From contig OX030957.1 of assembly GCA_943735955.1 (NCBI GenBank), positions 8,012,757 to 8,076,756 of the forward strand: DNA of 64,000 bases, given 5' to 3'. Under the pieces are notes generated by a model. That model saw nothing but the letters and a program-made list of their open reading frames with translations, made no database searches and was not told where the DNA came from. This document shows, one piece after another, positions 32,846-55,371 of this stretch; position 1 is the first letter of the stretch; the number at the start of each line of letters is the position of its first letter. Made by a program: the position numbers and the translations under genes. This stretch comes from Piscicola geometra. Taxonomy: Eukaryota > Annelida > Clitellata > Hirudinida > Piscicolidae.

Positions 32846-35800
32846 TCACCCGCTCACAGCAGCGCCACTCAGCCCCTCGAGCTTCCGTTTCAGCCTCCGT
32901 ATGACGTCATAGCAGTCCCGCAGGAAGGAGTAGTCTCTCTCGTGACGCTGCGTGTTGCTCTTGACGGGCGTCAAGGAGGCCTGCACGCTGATTCGTCGCT
33001 GCTTCCTGCTCACGTGTCTCTTTCTCTTCTCTGCTTTCACAAGTCCATTTTTTCCATCTTTAATTTTTGTCTTTTTAATTTTTTTGTTTCTTTTCATCAC
33101 TTGATCGTCCGTTCCTTTTAGATGTATCTGTCTGCTATGTTCGTTCGCTTTGTAGTCAGTCCTTTCTGTCTTAGCACCTTCAAAATCATTCTCCTGGTTT
33201 CCTAATGAACTCTCGTCAAAGGCTTCATTTTCTTGGTTTTCCTTCTTCAAAATGTTTTCATATCCTCTTCCTAACTCCTCCATCTCGCCTTCTCCAGCAT
33301 CCACCACACCACGCATCCATTCTTCTCCAAAATGTGTTCTTCGTTCTATTTTCTCATCATTGGAAAGCAAAACATTTTTTTCACGATTTTTTTCTTTCAT
33401 GTTTGTATTCCCTTCTGGATGATTTTTGCTTCTTTCGAATGTCTTTTCAGTGCTGCTGCGAGTTCCGTGTTGCTTTTCTTGCGAGGAGGCGAACAGATAA
33501 ACGTCGCATAGGATGTTCTGCAAGCCGGCCTGTGAATGATTTTGAGCTAAGTGGTTTTTAGACGTCTTCCCAATTAAAGATATTAAAAATTCAAAATATT
33601 CTTAATTGAAAAAATCGAATAAAAAACGGATTCAATATTTTTCTAAATTGCCGTGGCATACTCATTTCGAATGAACTATATTAATTTCTAGAAAAGGGCA
33701 TCAAACGTTAGAAACATATCCATTAGTAACATTCAAATTAATTGCTTTATAACTCAAAGAAATCATGAATGATGCTCTGCTGCTCTGTAAGGAGATGTGT
33801 TCATTAACTCATTCGTTTATAAGCACTTTGTACTGAGTATTCAAGTTTGAGTTAAACTTTAAAAAGAACGAATATCTCATTGATTGATTTGATTTAAATT
33901 TCGATTATTTTATCACTATTATAAGTTTTTAAAAATAATGGTTTTGAGACTCAGAAATCTATTTAAATAGTCTTAGAGCGTTTTAAAGAAAACTTGTTGA
34001 GGTCAGTGGCGCAGGAAACTTAGTGAGTTTAAAAGTTTCTAAAACAAGAAATTAAAACCGTTGTGTTGAGTACCTGAATACAAAAGTTGGTTGAGAATTG
34101 ACTATTGAAGGTTTGTGAAAACTGCAGTCAATGTGAATTAAATATGCAAACTTTGTTTAAAAATTATATTTAGTGAATATTGGAACTCATTACTGTCTAA
34201 CTTGACTTAAATTCTTTATATACTATTTTTAAGAGTTTGAAGTCATATTTTTTCAAAAAATTTGTTGTAAAGCGCTTTTGTATTTATTAAAAAGCGCTAT
34301 ATGAATAAGTTTGATTGATTAATTGATTGAATACGTTGTACACACGCTTTCGAGAAACAACCTCCTGGTGGAAGACGAGGTTCCTGTACTGGTGGGTGAA
34401 GGGATGGTGCTCCAGAAGTGATGCTGCTTCCTCGTTTGCCGTCAGCTGCAGCAAGGTCGCCATCTTTTGCAGGTTCCAATAAGTCAGGCCTATCCAGTTC
34501 TGTCGCCATGGAAGGATATCTCAACAAGGAAATGCTAGTTGGGTCAGTAAGCTTATTTCTCCTTCATTATTTGTATTGCGTTTTAAAAATGAATTACGCA
34601 ATTGAATAATTAATAAAACTAAATTAAAATGTGTTGTGTCTGCTTAAACAAATATGGTTAAAATTATAAAGTAGAAAGTAAACTTTAAATGTTTAACAAA
34701 GAATATATATTTAATCCGTCACTTTGTATCTTTGGCTAGATAATACGTGATCAAACGTAGGTTGTGATGCCGGTAATTGATGATAATTTAAGTTTTGTCA
34801 TAAATGTATTTTAAAATTTTGCTTTTAGTCACTTCTTGTTAAGAATAAAATTGTTGCCTTAATAAATAAAAGCTGTAAAATGTTAGCAAACAATTTAATG
34901 ACTTGAAATTGACATTTTTATTTAATGTTCAATTAAAGACATAATTAATTTATTTTATTGATGAAACTGAATATTTACTTTTCAGACTTATAATTAATAC
35001 ACAAATAAAATAATTAGACTAAAAACTTGAAAAAATCTTAGTTAATATTCGAAAATTAATGAAGGAATAAAGTTCTACAATGCGACCACGTTCACCTGCA
35101 GGGATGTGGGAGAGTGTTTGGAAGCTTCCACCACGTCTGCCATTCCGTTGTAGACTCCTCCCACTTTGCCAAACTCTGCCGCTGACAGAAATTCGTCGAA
35201 GCGTCTCGTCACCTGGAAGTTTGTCGTCGCTGTCGATGCACTACTATGCAGTATTCAGAATACTCTATAGGTATTCTTATACAAACTAATTTGAAAAGAA
35301 TTTCATGCCGAAAAGAAAGAAATCTCCTGTGCTCTCTCGATGATGATGATGATGAAGAATTTAAAGAATAATAAAAATCTATGGCGGTTGCTAAGTATTC
35401 TTCGAATGATCCCACTTTCAAGTCATAATCTTCCTTGCGGGAGACTTGCAGCAAGGAGGCTCAAGACTGACATTTTTTTGCGAGCCAGACTCAACTGTAA
35501 AGCCGTTCGAGGAGTGTGCGTGAAGATGCGGACTTCGATATTTCAATATAAAAAGTATTACTTGGACAAGACCAAGGTGCTCAGAGTGTCCGAATCATGA
35601 TTTTTTTTTTGGATTTATATTTTCTAGCAAACTCCGTCACTACTGGTTGCCTTATTCGATGTGACGGTGAACTGTTGTGGAAAACATAAAACTACAGAAG
35701 TGAAGAGGCTCCAGTGTGACTTTTATTCGCTCATAAGGAGTTACTCTTCTGTAAAGATGACGAGCCGGATAGACGTTTAAGTCGAATGCACTTTACGAAT

Positions 35801-37601
35801 TAATACATGCCTTTAAAAAGTTCACTTTTTTCGAAAGTGAAGTTGAGATATGTCGCATATATGGTATTCAGTCGATATAACTGCAAAGAGAAGAATCATT
35901 TTTTGTTCTTATCTCCTCAGTCCACGTCACTCAACACTGACGACCCTCCGACCTGCCGTCCTCTCAGACTCACTGCTGATTGCTCAAGCATCAACTCAAT
36001 TTCGTGCTGTATCCATTCAACTCCTCACATGTCTTCGTGTTTTGTCTGATAATCTTTCCTGCTTGATCATCTTTAATGCCTTTTTTATTTCTTGCTTTTT
36101 AAAATGGCTAATTTTGGCTCACTCAATTTAAATGTAGCAAATAGGTTTTAAAAATAGCATAAATTGATTCGAAAGCACTGGCACGACAACAGCACACTTC
36201 CTCGAAGCCTCCACTCACCACTGAAGCGAGCAGTCGCTTGAGCATCTCGGCATGCAGCGACAACTTCTCTTCCATCCTCTCCTTGAACTCTTCCCCTGTC
36301 GCAGTCTGCGTCTTGGCGGCCTTCAACTGACGTACCAAGGTCATGAGGTCAAGGTCGTGTGTCCTTGAAGGACTCAAGATGCAGGGGTTGTGGTCGAAGG
36401 TGAGTAGGTGACGCAATAGATGTTTTCTCGGTTGATGCTCACTTGATGGAGTGTTTTCATTGTGTTGCTTCATTGTTTGGTTGTGCGCTTTAAGATTTGT
36501 TTGTTTTGGCGTTTGATTATGACGGTTTCGATTATGATCGTGATGGTGTTGATTATGATCATGATTGACATTCTCAAATAGGTCTTCGTTTCGAGAAAAG
36601 TTCTTGAATGGTGTTGATATGACATCATCATTATCACCATCTTCATCATCATCATCAACAACAACATCGACTGAAAACCTTTCTTTAGTTTTACCGCCAT
36701 CATCATCATCACCATCTTTGAGAAAGTATGACCATTCATCCTCATTCTTCCGTACGGCATCTTCTTCATCCTTCATGATGCCATCATATCCACCCTCCAA
36801 GTCATCACCCCCATGCTCCACGTCCCCACTACCCTCCTTAGCATCATCATCATTACCGCCACCATCCTCACCATCATCACCATCATCATCGTCATCCCCT
36901 ATCCTTCCATAGTCACTCACTCCTTCGATCTCTCCACTATCTGAAGCATCTGGTCGGACCGAGGGTGCATTCTCTGCGTTGAAGGTCGCCATCGAGGCAA
37001 CAGTTTCACTTTGGTGCCCATCGTCGGCGTGCTGGTCGTGGCCTTGATCACTTCGCCAATCATTCTCCTCTCTGCTGATTCCGACTTGATTATTTTCTAT
37101 GTTCTCGTCTTCTCCGAGTTTGTATCTGTTGTGTGTGTCGAATGTGTCAGCACCTGCTACATACTCGTCGAAGGACTTTTCGCGGTCATTTTGCATGTTG
37201 TTAGGATAGTCGTTGCTGCTGTTAGGAGTGAGTCTTGAGGTGTGGTGGAACAAGAGACTGTTCTGGTCGTCTTGTTGCGCACTGTACTCATCGCTCGTCA
37301 GCCTATCTCCCTCGCTCCTCGCATCCTTCTCAGCCACCCTGAAGTCACCGAAGACTCTCCCAGGAGAAAGGTCCTTGTCACTTGTGAGTATCTGCTGCAT
37401 GGAGAGGTCAATGTTGTGATTGTAGTTGGAGTCATCACTGGTCCTCCATGGATGTGCCTTGGAGATGACCAGCCCCTGCAGCAGAATGAGAAGGAGCAGC
37501 TTCATCATCATCATCATTACCACGTGGACTCTCGGGCACATCTTTCCAGATATGCTTTGTGGTTGCTGTGGCTTGTCACTTGACTTTAAACCTCGCATCA
37601 A
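32846..37601 (-). CDS. secreted protein of unknown family with acidic Asp/His/Asn-rich region
   Basis: Four phase-0 exons on the minus strand, 36219-37601, 35096-35212, 34362-34463 and 32846-33517, join to 757 aa. The N-terminus has a signal peptide (MKLLLLILLQGLVISKAHP), so translation probably starts at one of five tandem Met codons near 37517 rather than at 37601. A low-complexity region rich in D, E, G, H and N follows. A more ordered, helical section then spans the exon joints: RQLKAAKTQTATGEEFKERM, VTRRFDEFLSAAEFGKVGGV, MATLLQLTANEEAASLLEHH and FTHQYRNLVFHQE. The last exon is a highly charged Lys/Glu-rich tail ending in YSFLRDCYDVIRRLKRKLEG. I do not recognise the family. The order and phase of exons are consistent, but no motif confirms the joints. 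Confidence 0.6.
34261..34330 (+). repeat. L2/CR1-type LINE or SINE 3' tail motif
   Basis: The clearest copy: TTGTAAAGCGCTTTTGTATT, then AAAAAGCGCTATATGAATAA and a TTTGATTGATTAATTGATTG tail. This AAGCGC...AGCGCTATAT plus TTGA-repeat pattern is typical of L2/CR1-clade LINE 3' ends and SINEs that borrow them. It lies in an intron of the secreted-protein gene. Confidence 0.65.
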
Positions 37602-38496
37602 ATGCTTAATAACTTTTCTCGTGCAACATTTTATTTGAATTTTAAGAATGAACCAAAGAAATGGTTATTTTCTTTAAATTGACTCAATTTCAAAAATGTT
37701 CAATCATGATTAAATGCACAAAAGGTATAAATAGTCTTCATTAATTGAAGAAATAAGCGCTTTTTTGTTTCCTGACCGCTTGACTTTTGACTGTTTAACG
37801 CTTGCAGGGGTTCACTTTTATAGACGTCCTGGCGTGTGGGCGCATGGATGTCTGTGTGTCGTTTTGTATGTCTGTGTGTCGTTTTGTATGTCTGGGTGTC
37901 GGTTTGTATGTATGTGTGTGGTTCTGTATGTGAGCTTCTGCTTTGTCTCTTTTATTGTGTTTGTGTGCGTAAAGAAGCACTTAGTGACGATAATGAGTGA
38001 AAGTGCTTTTGCCTTGATGCTGTAAATGGCCATTAAGATTAATTTCAATTCTAAAAATACTTCATCGAATTAACAAAATCTAAAGCGTCTCGACAAATAT
38101 CGACTGAAGAATCGAGAAAAACAGTTAAAAAAGTAGCCTCTCGACTTGCTGAGATGGATGCTTCTGCAGCCTTTGTCTAAATCATCAGGAGCAAACACGT
38201 AAAGCTGATTGCGTGGCACAAAGACAACAGTTTCAGAGGCGGGTGTGATGGATAGAAGGGAGTTTTTCTTCTTCAGAGACCCTCAACCAATACTCATCCC
38301 CATTATGGTGTTTTCTGTACAAACCCACTCAAGCATTTTAAAGTTTCTTTTACTGAGACCATCATGAAATATTTCCTACTCGTGTCCCTTTGAAGTACAG
38401 ATTAATTCGCTATGATAACGTGCATCAATGCTCGCAATAAAAATGTCCGTCTAATTATTTCATATTTTTAAATATTATTTTTTCACTCTAACCAAA
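37602..38496. other. intergenic region with short tandem repeats
   Basis: Upstream of the secreted-protein gene. At 37848-37930 there are four imperfect copies of an 18-19 bp GT-rich unit containing GTCGTTTTGTATGTCT. No gene recognised. Confidence 0.5.
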
Positions 38497-38690
38497 CAAA
38501 GATATCTATAATCTATCACGACAACACCCCTCCAAACATCGTCCTGGAAGAAGGACACTCCGCTTCCTTGAAACTCGAATGCTTTGTCAACTTGAAAGAT
38601 CCGAATTTTTCAAGCATTCAGAAGGCGAGAGTGATAAAACGAACAGTTAAGGGTTTGAACAATCACAAATCGAGTGGCTTTTCTGTTCTT
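38497..38690 (+). CDS. possible extra 5' exon of the tetraspanin gene
   Basis: An open frame without ATG between an acceptor-like AAACAAAG and several GT donors. It reads NIVLEEGHSASLKLECFVNL and FSSIQKARVIKRTVKGLNN. A GT at about 38679 would leave the phase needed by the first tetraspanin exon at 38889. The content vaguely recalls an Ig-like strand pattern but is not diagnostic. It could equally be chance or another gene. Confidence 0.2.
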
Positions 38691-38888
38691 TGCGTTGTGA
38701 CGTTCTCAAAAGACAAATATTTTTTTGACAGTTTTTCGAAATAGTTTTTAATCGCACATCAAAGTTCTTTTAGATATCATCTTTTTAGATATGAGGTTAA
38801 TTTGAAATTTTATTTTATTCAAATAATAAAAGAATGCCAATTTATTTTTTAAATGATCACATTCCAAAAAATTCAGCGAAGTTAGTTC

Positions 38889-41547
38889 AGAGAAGAGCGG
38901 TGGAGGGAAGGACGTGGTGACGGAGGAAAACTACGGCTGGTACCTCAAGCAGATGGGCTTGATGAGCAAGATGAACACTCGTCGAGTCCTCTTCATCTCC
39001 TTTTGTGCCTCCCTCAGCCTCTTCATCGTTTGCAACTTCTTCATCTTCTGTCTCCTCCCCTTCTCCAACGACTACCTGCCATTCTTGCAGCTTGATGCAT
39101 CCTTCGGGAAAGCCTTCCTGCTCAAACTGCTTCTTTCCAGTCTCTATTTCCTGGGGTTTATCGTCTCGCTGGCTTCCTTCCTGGTCGTTTGGTCACTCCT
39201 CCTCGCTGACTTTCCCAACCAGTTCACCAACAAACTCATGGTCTCACTGGCCCTGGTCAAGGCTTTTCTTTTCCTTCTTCTCTTGATGAGTGTCGCTTGT
39301 GTCATCGTCATCACCTCTTCTATAGCCAGCATTGACGATGTTCAGGTTTGTGACACTCATAAAAGATTTTAAAACTTCTTTTAAAAAAAATAGATTTTTT
39401 CTTTTGAAGGCAAGCAATGAAGATAAAACAAATAAACAATTTAAACATATTTTTCGGTGAATACTTTAAAAACTAACTCATCATGTTTCAGAGTTCCGTG
39501 AAGCTAGCCTTGATGAACTACCAAAACGATTCAAGAACTAGGAAAGCCTTCGACCACGTTCAGTCGACCTTCCGTTGCTGTGGCAACATGATCTACAAGG
39601 ATTGGTTCTACATTGACTGGCACCAGGAAAACTTTATCCCACTAAGCAGCAGTATCAGAAGCAACCACAACATCACCAGCATCATGTACACGAAGGTTCT
39701 AGAGGATTCTTTCAAAATTTTAATTTCATAGATAACTTGTATTTTATTTTTGAAATTTTCTAAACTCAAAAATTTTCATACGCAAGCATATTCCACATGC
39801 TTGCTACAGTCAGTGCCCCTGAGCTGCTGTGATGCCAGAGTGAGGGCCCCCTGCAACAACCAAGAAACCTCAGATTTGTCGCCCTTTGCCAACACTGCTG
39901 AAAAGGTTTTGACGATCTTCGAGAAAGGTGGGTTTCATTTTAATAAACTAAATTCATAAACTTTCAAACAAGCACCATTATTTATATATTTTAAAAAAAT
40001 ATTTTGCTTTCCTACATACTTTTCCACATCCAGGCTGCTTCGAAAGCTTTCGTGAGGCCTACCTGGACTTTCTGAAATCCTCCCTGACTCCTCCTTTGTG
40101 CGTCTGCTTGTCTCTGTTGCTGATCCTCTTGTGCTCCCTCCAGCTGGTCTCCACCAGAGGCCACTTCCTGGTGGAGGTGCAGCCAGGAAGCATATTCCAG
40201 ACAGGCTCTCTGGTCACTTGGAAGAAGCCAGATGAAGAAATTGAAAAGATAAAAAAGAAGTTCGAAAAAGAGTCTGCAGCCGTTTCCAAGCTGCCTCCAA
40301 TCATCAGTCCTTCCGACTCATCGTTAGAAACTTCGTCCTTGCTGCCACAGAAAGCTGTTGGAGCTTCCAGTGACCTCTCTTCCTCTTCTGCCAAAACTAC
40401 TTCCACTTCTTCTTCCAGAACCCCTGCCACTAAAACTCCGCCAAATACTTCAGCCCATCTCACAAAACCACCAAGGAAAGTCAGCTTTGAGACACCTTCT
40501 TCACCAACTTCAACACCCACCAGTTCAGAGCCTGCGCCACAAACCAACAGAAAGACTTCTCGAGGGCCAAATATTGCAGATGATCCTTCTGGCAGAACCG
40601 ACAAGATGGCCATTCCTTCCACAAGCCTCTCAGATTCATCCAGTCGTCCACTTCACAATATGAAAACTTCGAATAATAATTCAGGTAAACTTGAAAAAAG
40701 CATTAACAACGTTGGTTTTCAAAGGGTGAAGAATGAATGGAAAACCAGTAAGCCTTTAGAGGTTCTAACGTACAAAAAAAATGAAGGCTTGAACAAGCAG
40801 TTGAATAAAAAGTATAATGATAAGGGCCATAGAAAATCCTTGTCGCAGACTGCAAAGCTATCCAGTGGTATCCCCCTCTCACCGGAGTTTAACACATGCA
40901 AAAACAATTATCCACTGAGTAAAAGAATACCTGACAGTCTCAATAGCACAAACAATAAAAATAAAAAGAAAAATCCAAAATACAGTGAGTTTTCTTTGAT
41001 GGAACGGAGTAAATTGCCGTCGAATAAAGCTAATTATGACTCGAATGGAGATATTACTAGAACAAATGACATTGAAAACACACTGCTAAAAAAAGAATTC
41101 AGAAAATGGGATAATGAAAGTACTTATGAAAAAATAAGAAAAGACCTATTTGCAGGTTTTCATATTAGAGAAAGCAAGTCCAATGATTTTAAAACTAGAA
41201 AAGATTCTTTGATCAAAAGGAAAGCCCGTAGTTTTAATAATGAAAATGAAAATAAAAAATTTGTGCCTGCATTGAATTATCAAGATTATGAAGAACCGAA
41301 ATTTTTGTCACATGGACTTAACCAAGCTAAGCAGACTTCCAAAAATACAGACAAACACTCCTCTCATGAAAAACATAAAAACTATGCTACTTCGAAATAT
41401 TATTCTACAAATTTTCCCCACCATGATAGAAATGTTTGCAGGTCACAACTCTCCCACAAAAGTTATATGCTACCACTTCTTGCAGATTCTAGTGCCGATG
41501 AAACAGCTTTCAGAGACCAAAGAGATCTGATATATCCTAAACTTTAG
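38889..41547 (+). CDS. peripherin/ROM1-like tetraspanin with long C-terminal tail (N-terminus incomplete)
   Basis: Four exons, 38889-39345, 39492-39695, 39810-39927 and 40034-41547. TM1 is FISFCASLSLFIVCNFFIFC, TM2 LLSSLYFLGFIVSLASFLVV and TM3 FLFLLLLMSVACVIVITSSI. The large extracellular loop has FRCCG, KDWFYIDW, the PLSCC motif, APC and a GC before TM4 (LSLLLILLCSLQLVS). This is the seven-cysteine pattern and DWF/W signature of the peripherin-2/ROM1 branch rather than ordinary tetraspanins. Family knowledge: peripherins shape membrane rims, such as photoreceptor discs. The cytoplasmic tail of about 465 residues, rich in Ser, Lys and Asn, is far longer than the vertebrate tail. The first exon begins one base into a codon, so an upstream exon supplies the start. 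Confidence 0.85.
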
Positions 41548-41815
41548 GACCTAAATACTTGAGGTTAAAGTGTATATTGAAAATTATGAAAAAATTGATA
41601 AATACTTTTCCAAATTATCAATTTTTAATTATGATTAAAATCTTGTTTATTAAAAACTGTTTTTTACATTTAATAGATTAGTCAAAATTTTCCAATTTTT
41701 CCCACTGAATTTTAACCGAGTTCACTCTCTATGGTAGCGATAAAATTCCCTGAGCTTTCAGTTTTATTTAATATTCTTTAATAATTAAAGTTTAATTGTG
41801 GAAACAAATAAAAAG

Positions 41816-42626
41816 ATGGAAGTATTATTAGCTCAAGGGGCAGAAGCCAGAGTATTTTTGTCTGAAATAGCTGGCAAAAAAACTTTAGTAAAAGAGAGAT
41901 TTTCAAAGAAATATAGACATCCAGAACTGGACAAGAAGCTAAATGATGAGAGGACTAAGGCAGAGGTTCGATGCATTGTCAAGTGTAAGGAAAATGGTGG
42001 GTTACTTTTACTAGTATTAGTTATATTTTCAACCATAGTTATTTTAGAATTCACTAAATAAATAAATAACTTTTAAAAGTCAATTTTTGAGTAGATAATA
42101 AATTGTTTGGTTTTTTTTAAACCAAACATTTTTCCACACAGGAATAAAGACGCCTGCTTTGTACAGTGTTGATATGGCTAGCCACAAAATATACATGCAA
42201 TACATGGAAGATGTAGTCACAGTCAAAGATTATCTATTAGAAGTTGAGAAAAGTGGAAATTCATCTGATAAAGTGTCAAATATCAAATCCGTGACAGAAA
42301 ACCTAGGCAGAATCATAGCTCAAATGCACAGCCTTCGCGTGACCCATGGAGACTTGACCACTTCAAATTTCCTGATCAATCCTTCTACACAAGAGGTCTC
42401 AGCCATCGACTTTGGCCTCAGTCAGCTGAACAGCTCGGTAGAGGACATGGCAGTGGACTTGTACCTCCTCGAGAGGGCCTTGTTGTGCACGCACACACGC
42501 CTCGAGGGCCTTGTCGACGATGTTATCAGTGCATACAACTGTGTACCTCACAAGAACACTGTGAATGTTGGCAAGAAGTTGGAAGAGGTGAGGATGAGGG
42601 GCAGGAAGAGGACCATGCTTGGATGA
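41816..42626 (+). CDS. TP53RK: TP53RK/Bud32 atypical kinase of the KEOPS complex
   Basis: Two exons, 41816-41996 and 42142-42626, give 221 aa, compact like archaeal Bud32. The N-terminus has LAQGAEARVF, the Bud32 substitute for the glycine loop, and KERFSKKYRHPELD. Next comes RTKAEVRC, then the catalytic block HGDLTTSNFLI and the metal-binding IDFGLS. The C-terminus is EEVRMRGRKRTMLG, as in the family. Family knowledge: part of KEOPS with OSGEP, TPRKB and LAGE3, supporting tRNA t6A formation. All key residues are present. The start is the ATG 18 bases inside the longer open frame, directly before MEVLLAQG. It follows the tetraspanin stop by 268 bp in the same direction. Confidence 0.95.
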
Positions 42627-43144
42627 ATCCACCCTCAAAACTGCTGTATTCTGTGACAAATTCTCATTTAAACAATTTTCATTATTATATTTGTAAAAGA
42701 ATTGCAAAACTTCTGAGTGTATTTTAATTCAGTTGATTAATCCATTGGAATCACTAGGACCTAGTGACTAGGTAGATGAAGGAGTATGCATAACAATGAA
42801 CCAAAACCAAGAAGCAAAGTACGCGATGAAGCGGTGGTTTTTGATGATGATGATGATGATGATGACGATGCTTAAGACTTAAGTTAGAAATTACGATTTA
42901 AAATGGAAACAAATGAGGGGAATGGTTGCAGAGAAGGAACGAAAACAAATGAGGAGTGCATGAAAGGCTGGCAAACAGCTGACGACTAGTGAACGCAATG
43001 ACTGACAAACTGATTGACTGAATTGAACAAGATTGCTTGGAATGATGAGGATCTGGCAATGAGATCAAGGCAATACAAACAAACTAATATGCATGCATGC
43101 ATGAGTGAGTTTTTCAACTGCATTGAGGGTGTACCACACACACG
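42627..43144. other. 3' region between TP53RK and kinesin
   Basis: A short convergent interval with a (GAT)n run near 42845-42870 and no recognisable gene. It must hold the 3' UTRs of TP53RK (plus) and kinesin (minus). Confidence 0.45.
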
Positions 43145-53566
<10,422 letters not shown>

Positions 53567-55219
53567 TTTTCAAAATTAATTTTAAAAAATTTAAATAAAT
53601 TAAATGTTAAAATCTATTCGTTTTATTCAAGAATTTGATATGTCGAAATCTGATCTAAGTAGGAAAGACTTGTATCGAAATTATAGGATACTGAAAACAA
53701 AGTATCGAAATCCTTTTTTGAAAAGTGACATTTCAGGTTAAACTAAAACTAAAAATAATTAATATAAGTTTTTAAAAAGTTGAATAATTTATAGTTTTTA
53801 CTAAATATTATGAATAATTTAGTTAAGTATGAAAATGACTTAAAACGTTGTATTTTTCTCTGTCCCAGAGTATATTTCACAAGTTTTTAAAATCATATTT
53901 TTCTTAATATTTCATTGTCATCTGATTAAAATAGTTGAATTTTTTTTTCTAAAACGCAATCATTGAATTTCACTGGAAAATCTAAGTAAAAGACATTGAC
54001 GTGCATTTCTCTTCGCCCATCTGCAAAAACTCATAATTTCGATGGGTATTTTACTAGAGCTCATATGCAATTCATATTACACAAACTTAAAATGTAAAAC
54101 GTCTCTTCATTGCAGCTTTTCATGCTCCAAACGTTGCAACTGAAATTCGTTCATAGCACTAGCCATCAGTGTTCTTTTTCTTCTTGGTAAAAATAAAAAC
54201 ATGAACAACCATGCAGTCGATATATTTCGTGGTGGTGCTTAGTAAAGAGACTTGTCTACATTGATTTCTTGTTCTAGATGGTGTCTTACTTTCTCGTACA
54301 GGTATGACACCTGCCCAACGCTCCTGGGTTGGCCGTTATATATATATATAATATTATATATTAAATATATATAATATATATACATAATATTATATATGTG
54401 TTCTTCCGCCCTTTGACAGCATTTAATTTTCGTACTGCAGGGTAAGCCAGGTACCCTCCACACCAACATATCAGAATTATCGTGACAAGATAGTAAGAAA
54501 GTCGGTTTAGTAGCTGAACACCGATCATCATAATCATCACCACCATCATAATCATCATAATCATCGTTATCATCATAATCATCACCACCATCAAATTCAT
54601 CGCCATCATCATAATCATCACCACCATCATAATCATCGTCTTCATCTTGACTGAACTCTTTTTCTCACTTCTCTGGAGCACTCAGCACACGTGACCACCA
54701 AGCAGCAGCATCCCTTGAAGCTCTCATTTACTTCTGCATAGATGCGAAAGTTAAAGACATATCCTAGTCAGCATCGTAAGAGACAATATGTCTTGAGTGG
54801 GTGGTGGAGAAACTATTGGAAACGTCTGAGCTTGTCTTCTGGTGTCTTGTAATTGAAAAGAGTATTTTGAATGTAGCAATACTATTATATGATAAATGTG
54901 TGGAACAGAATATTACATATCAGCACTCAACTACATTGACCGATTTCAGGTGTCTGTAGCAGTTGTCAGAAAGGCTTTCATAGAAGCAACTATTTGCGCA
55001 GATCGTTGTAGCACTTCCTCCGTTTCACTAATGGTTCAATAAATAAATGTATGAAATATAGAAGAACATATCATACTAAATATATATAAAGTATGTGTCA
55101 ATTACGCGTGTCACCTTTCAATTTGAAGCCTCACATGGGGTGGAGAGATCTTGTTAATCCTCGGACACTACTCACTGCCACATCACAAGATCCCCTGGCT
55201 CGAGCAGGCCTTGCTTGCC
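53567..55219. other. divergent region between kinesin and NuMA-like gene
   Basis: No gene recognised. It contains an AT palindromic stretch at 54340-54405 and (CATCAT)-type repeats at 54525-54650. It should hold the kinesin 5' UTR and promoter. Confidence 0.45.
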
Positions 55220-55227
55220 TATATAAG
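55220..55227 (+). promoter_or_regulatory. candidate TATA box of the NuMA-like gene
   Basis: TATATAAG in a GC-richer context (GCTTGCCTATATAAGCGAAG), 145 bases before the proposed start codon at 55372. A transcription start near 55250 would give a 5' UTR of about 120 bases. Confidence 0.4.
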
Positions 55228-55371
55228 CGAAGAGTTGGAAACTGAGAACTATTAGATAACACACGATTCAGAAAAATATTTCGTAATAACTTGTTGTGAT
55301 AACCTGAAACATTAGATTTCTTTTGACGCTGAATACACGGAAAAATATTCACTTTAAAGTTGCTTATTAGT

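Noticed and set aside
36470..37583. Plus- and minus-strand ORFs overlapping the secreted-protein first exon
   Set aside because: They are shadows of the Asp/His-rich codon repeats (ATC/CAT/GAT); only the minus frame with the signal peptide joins downstream exons.
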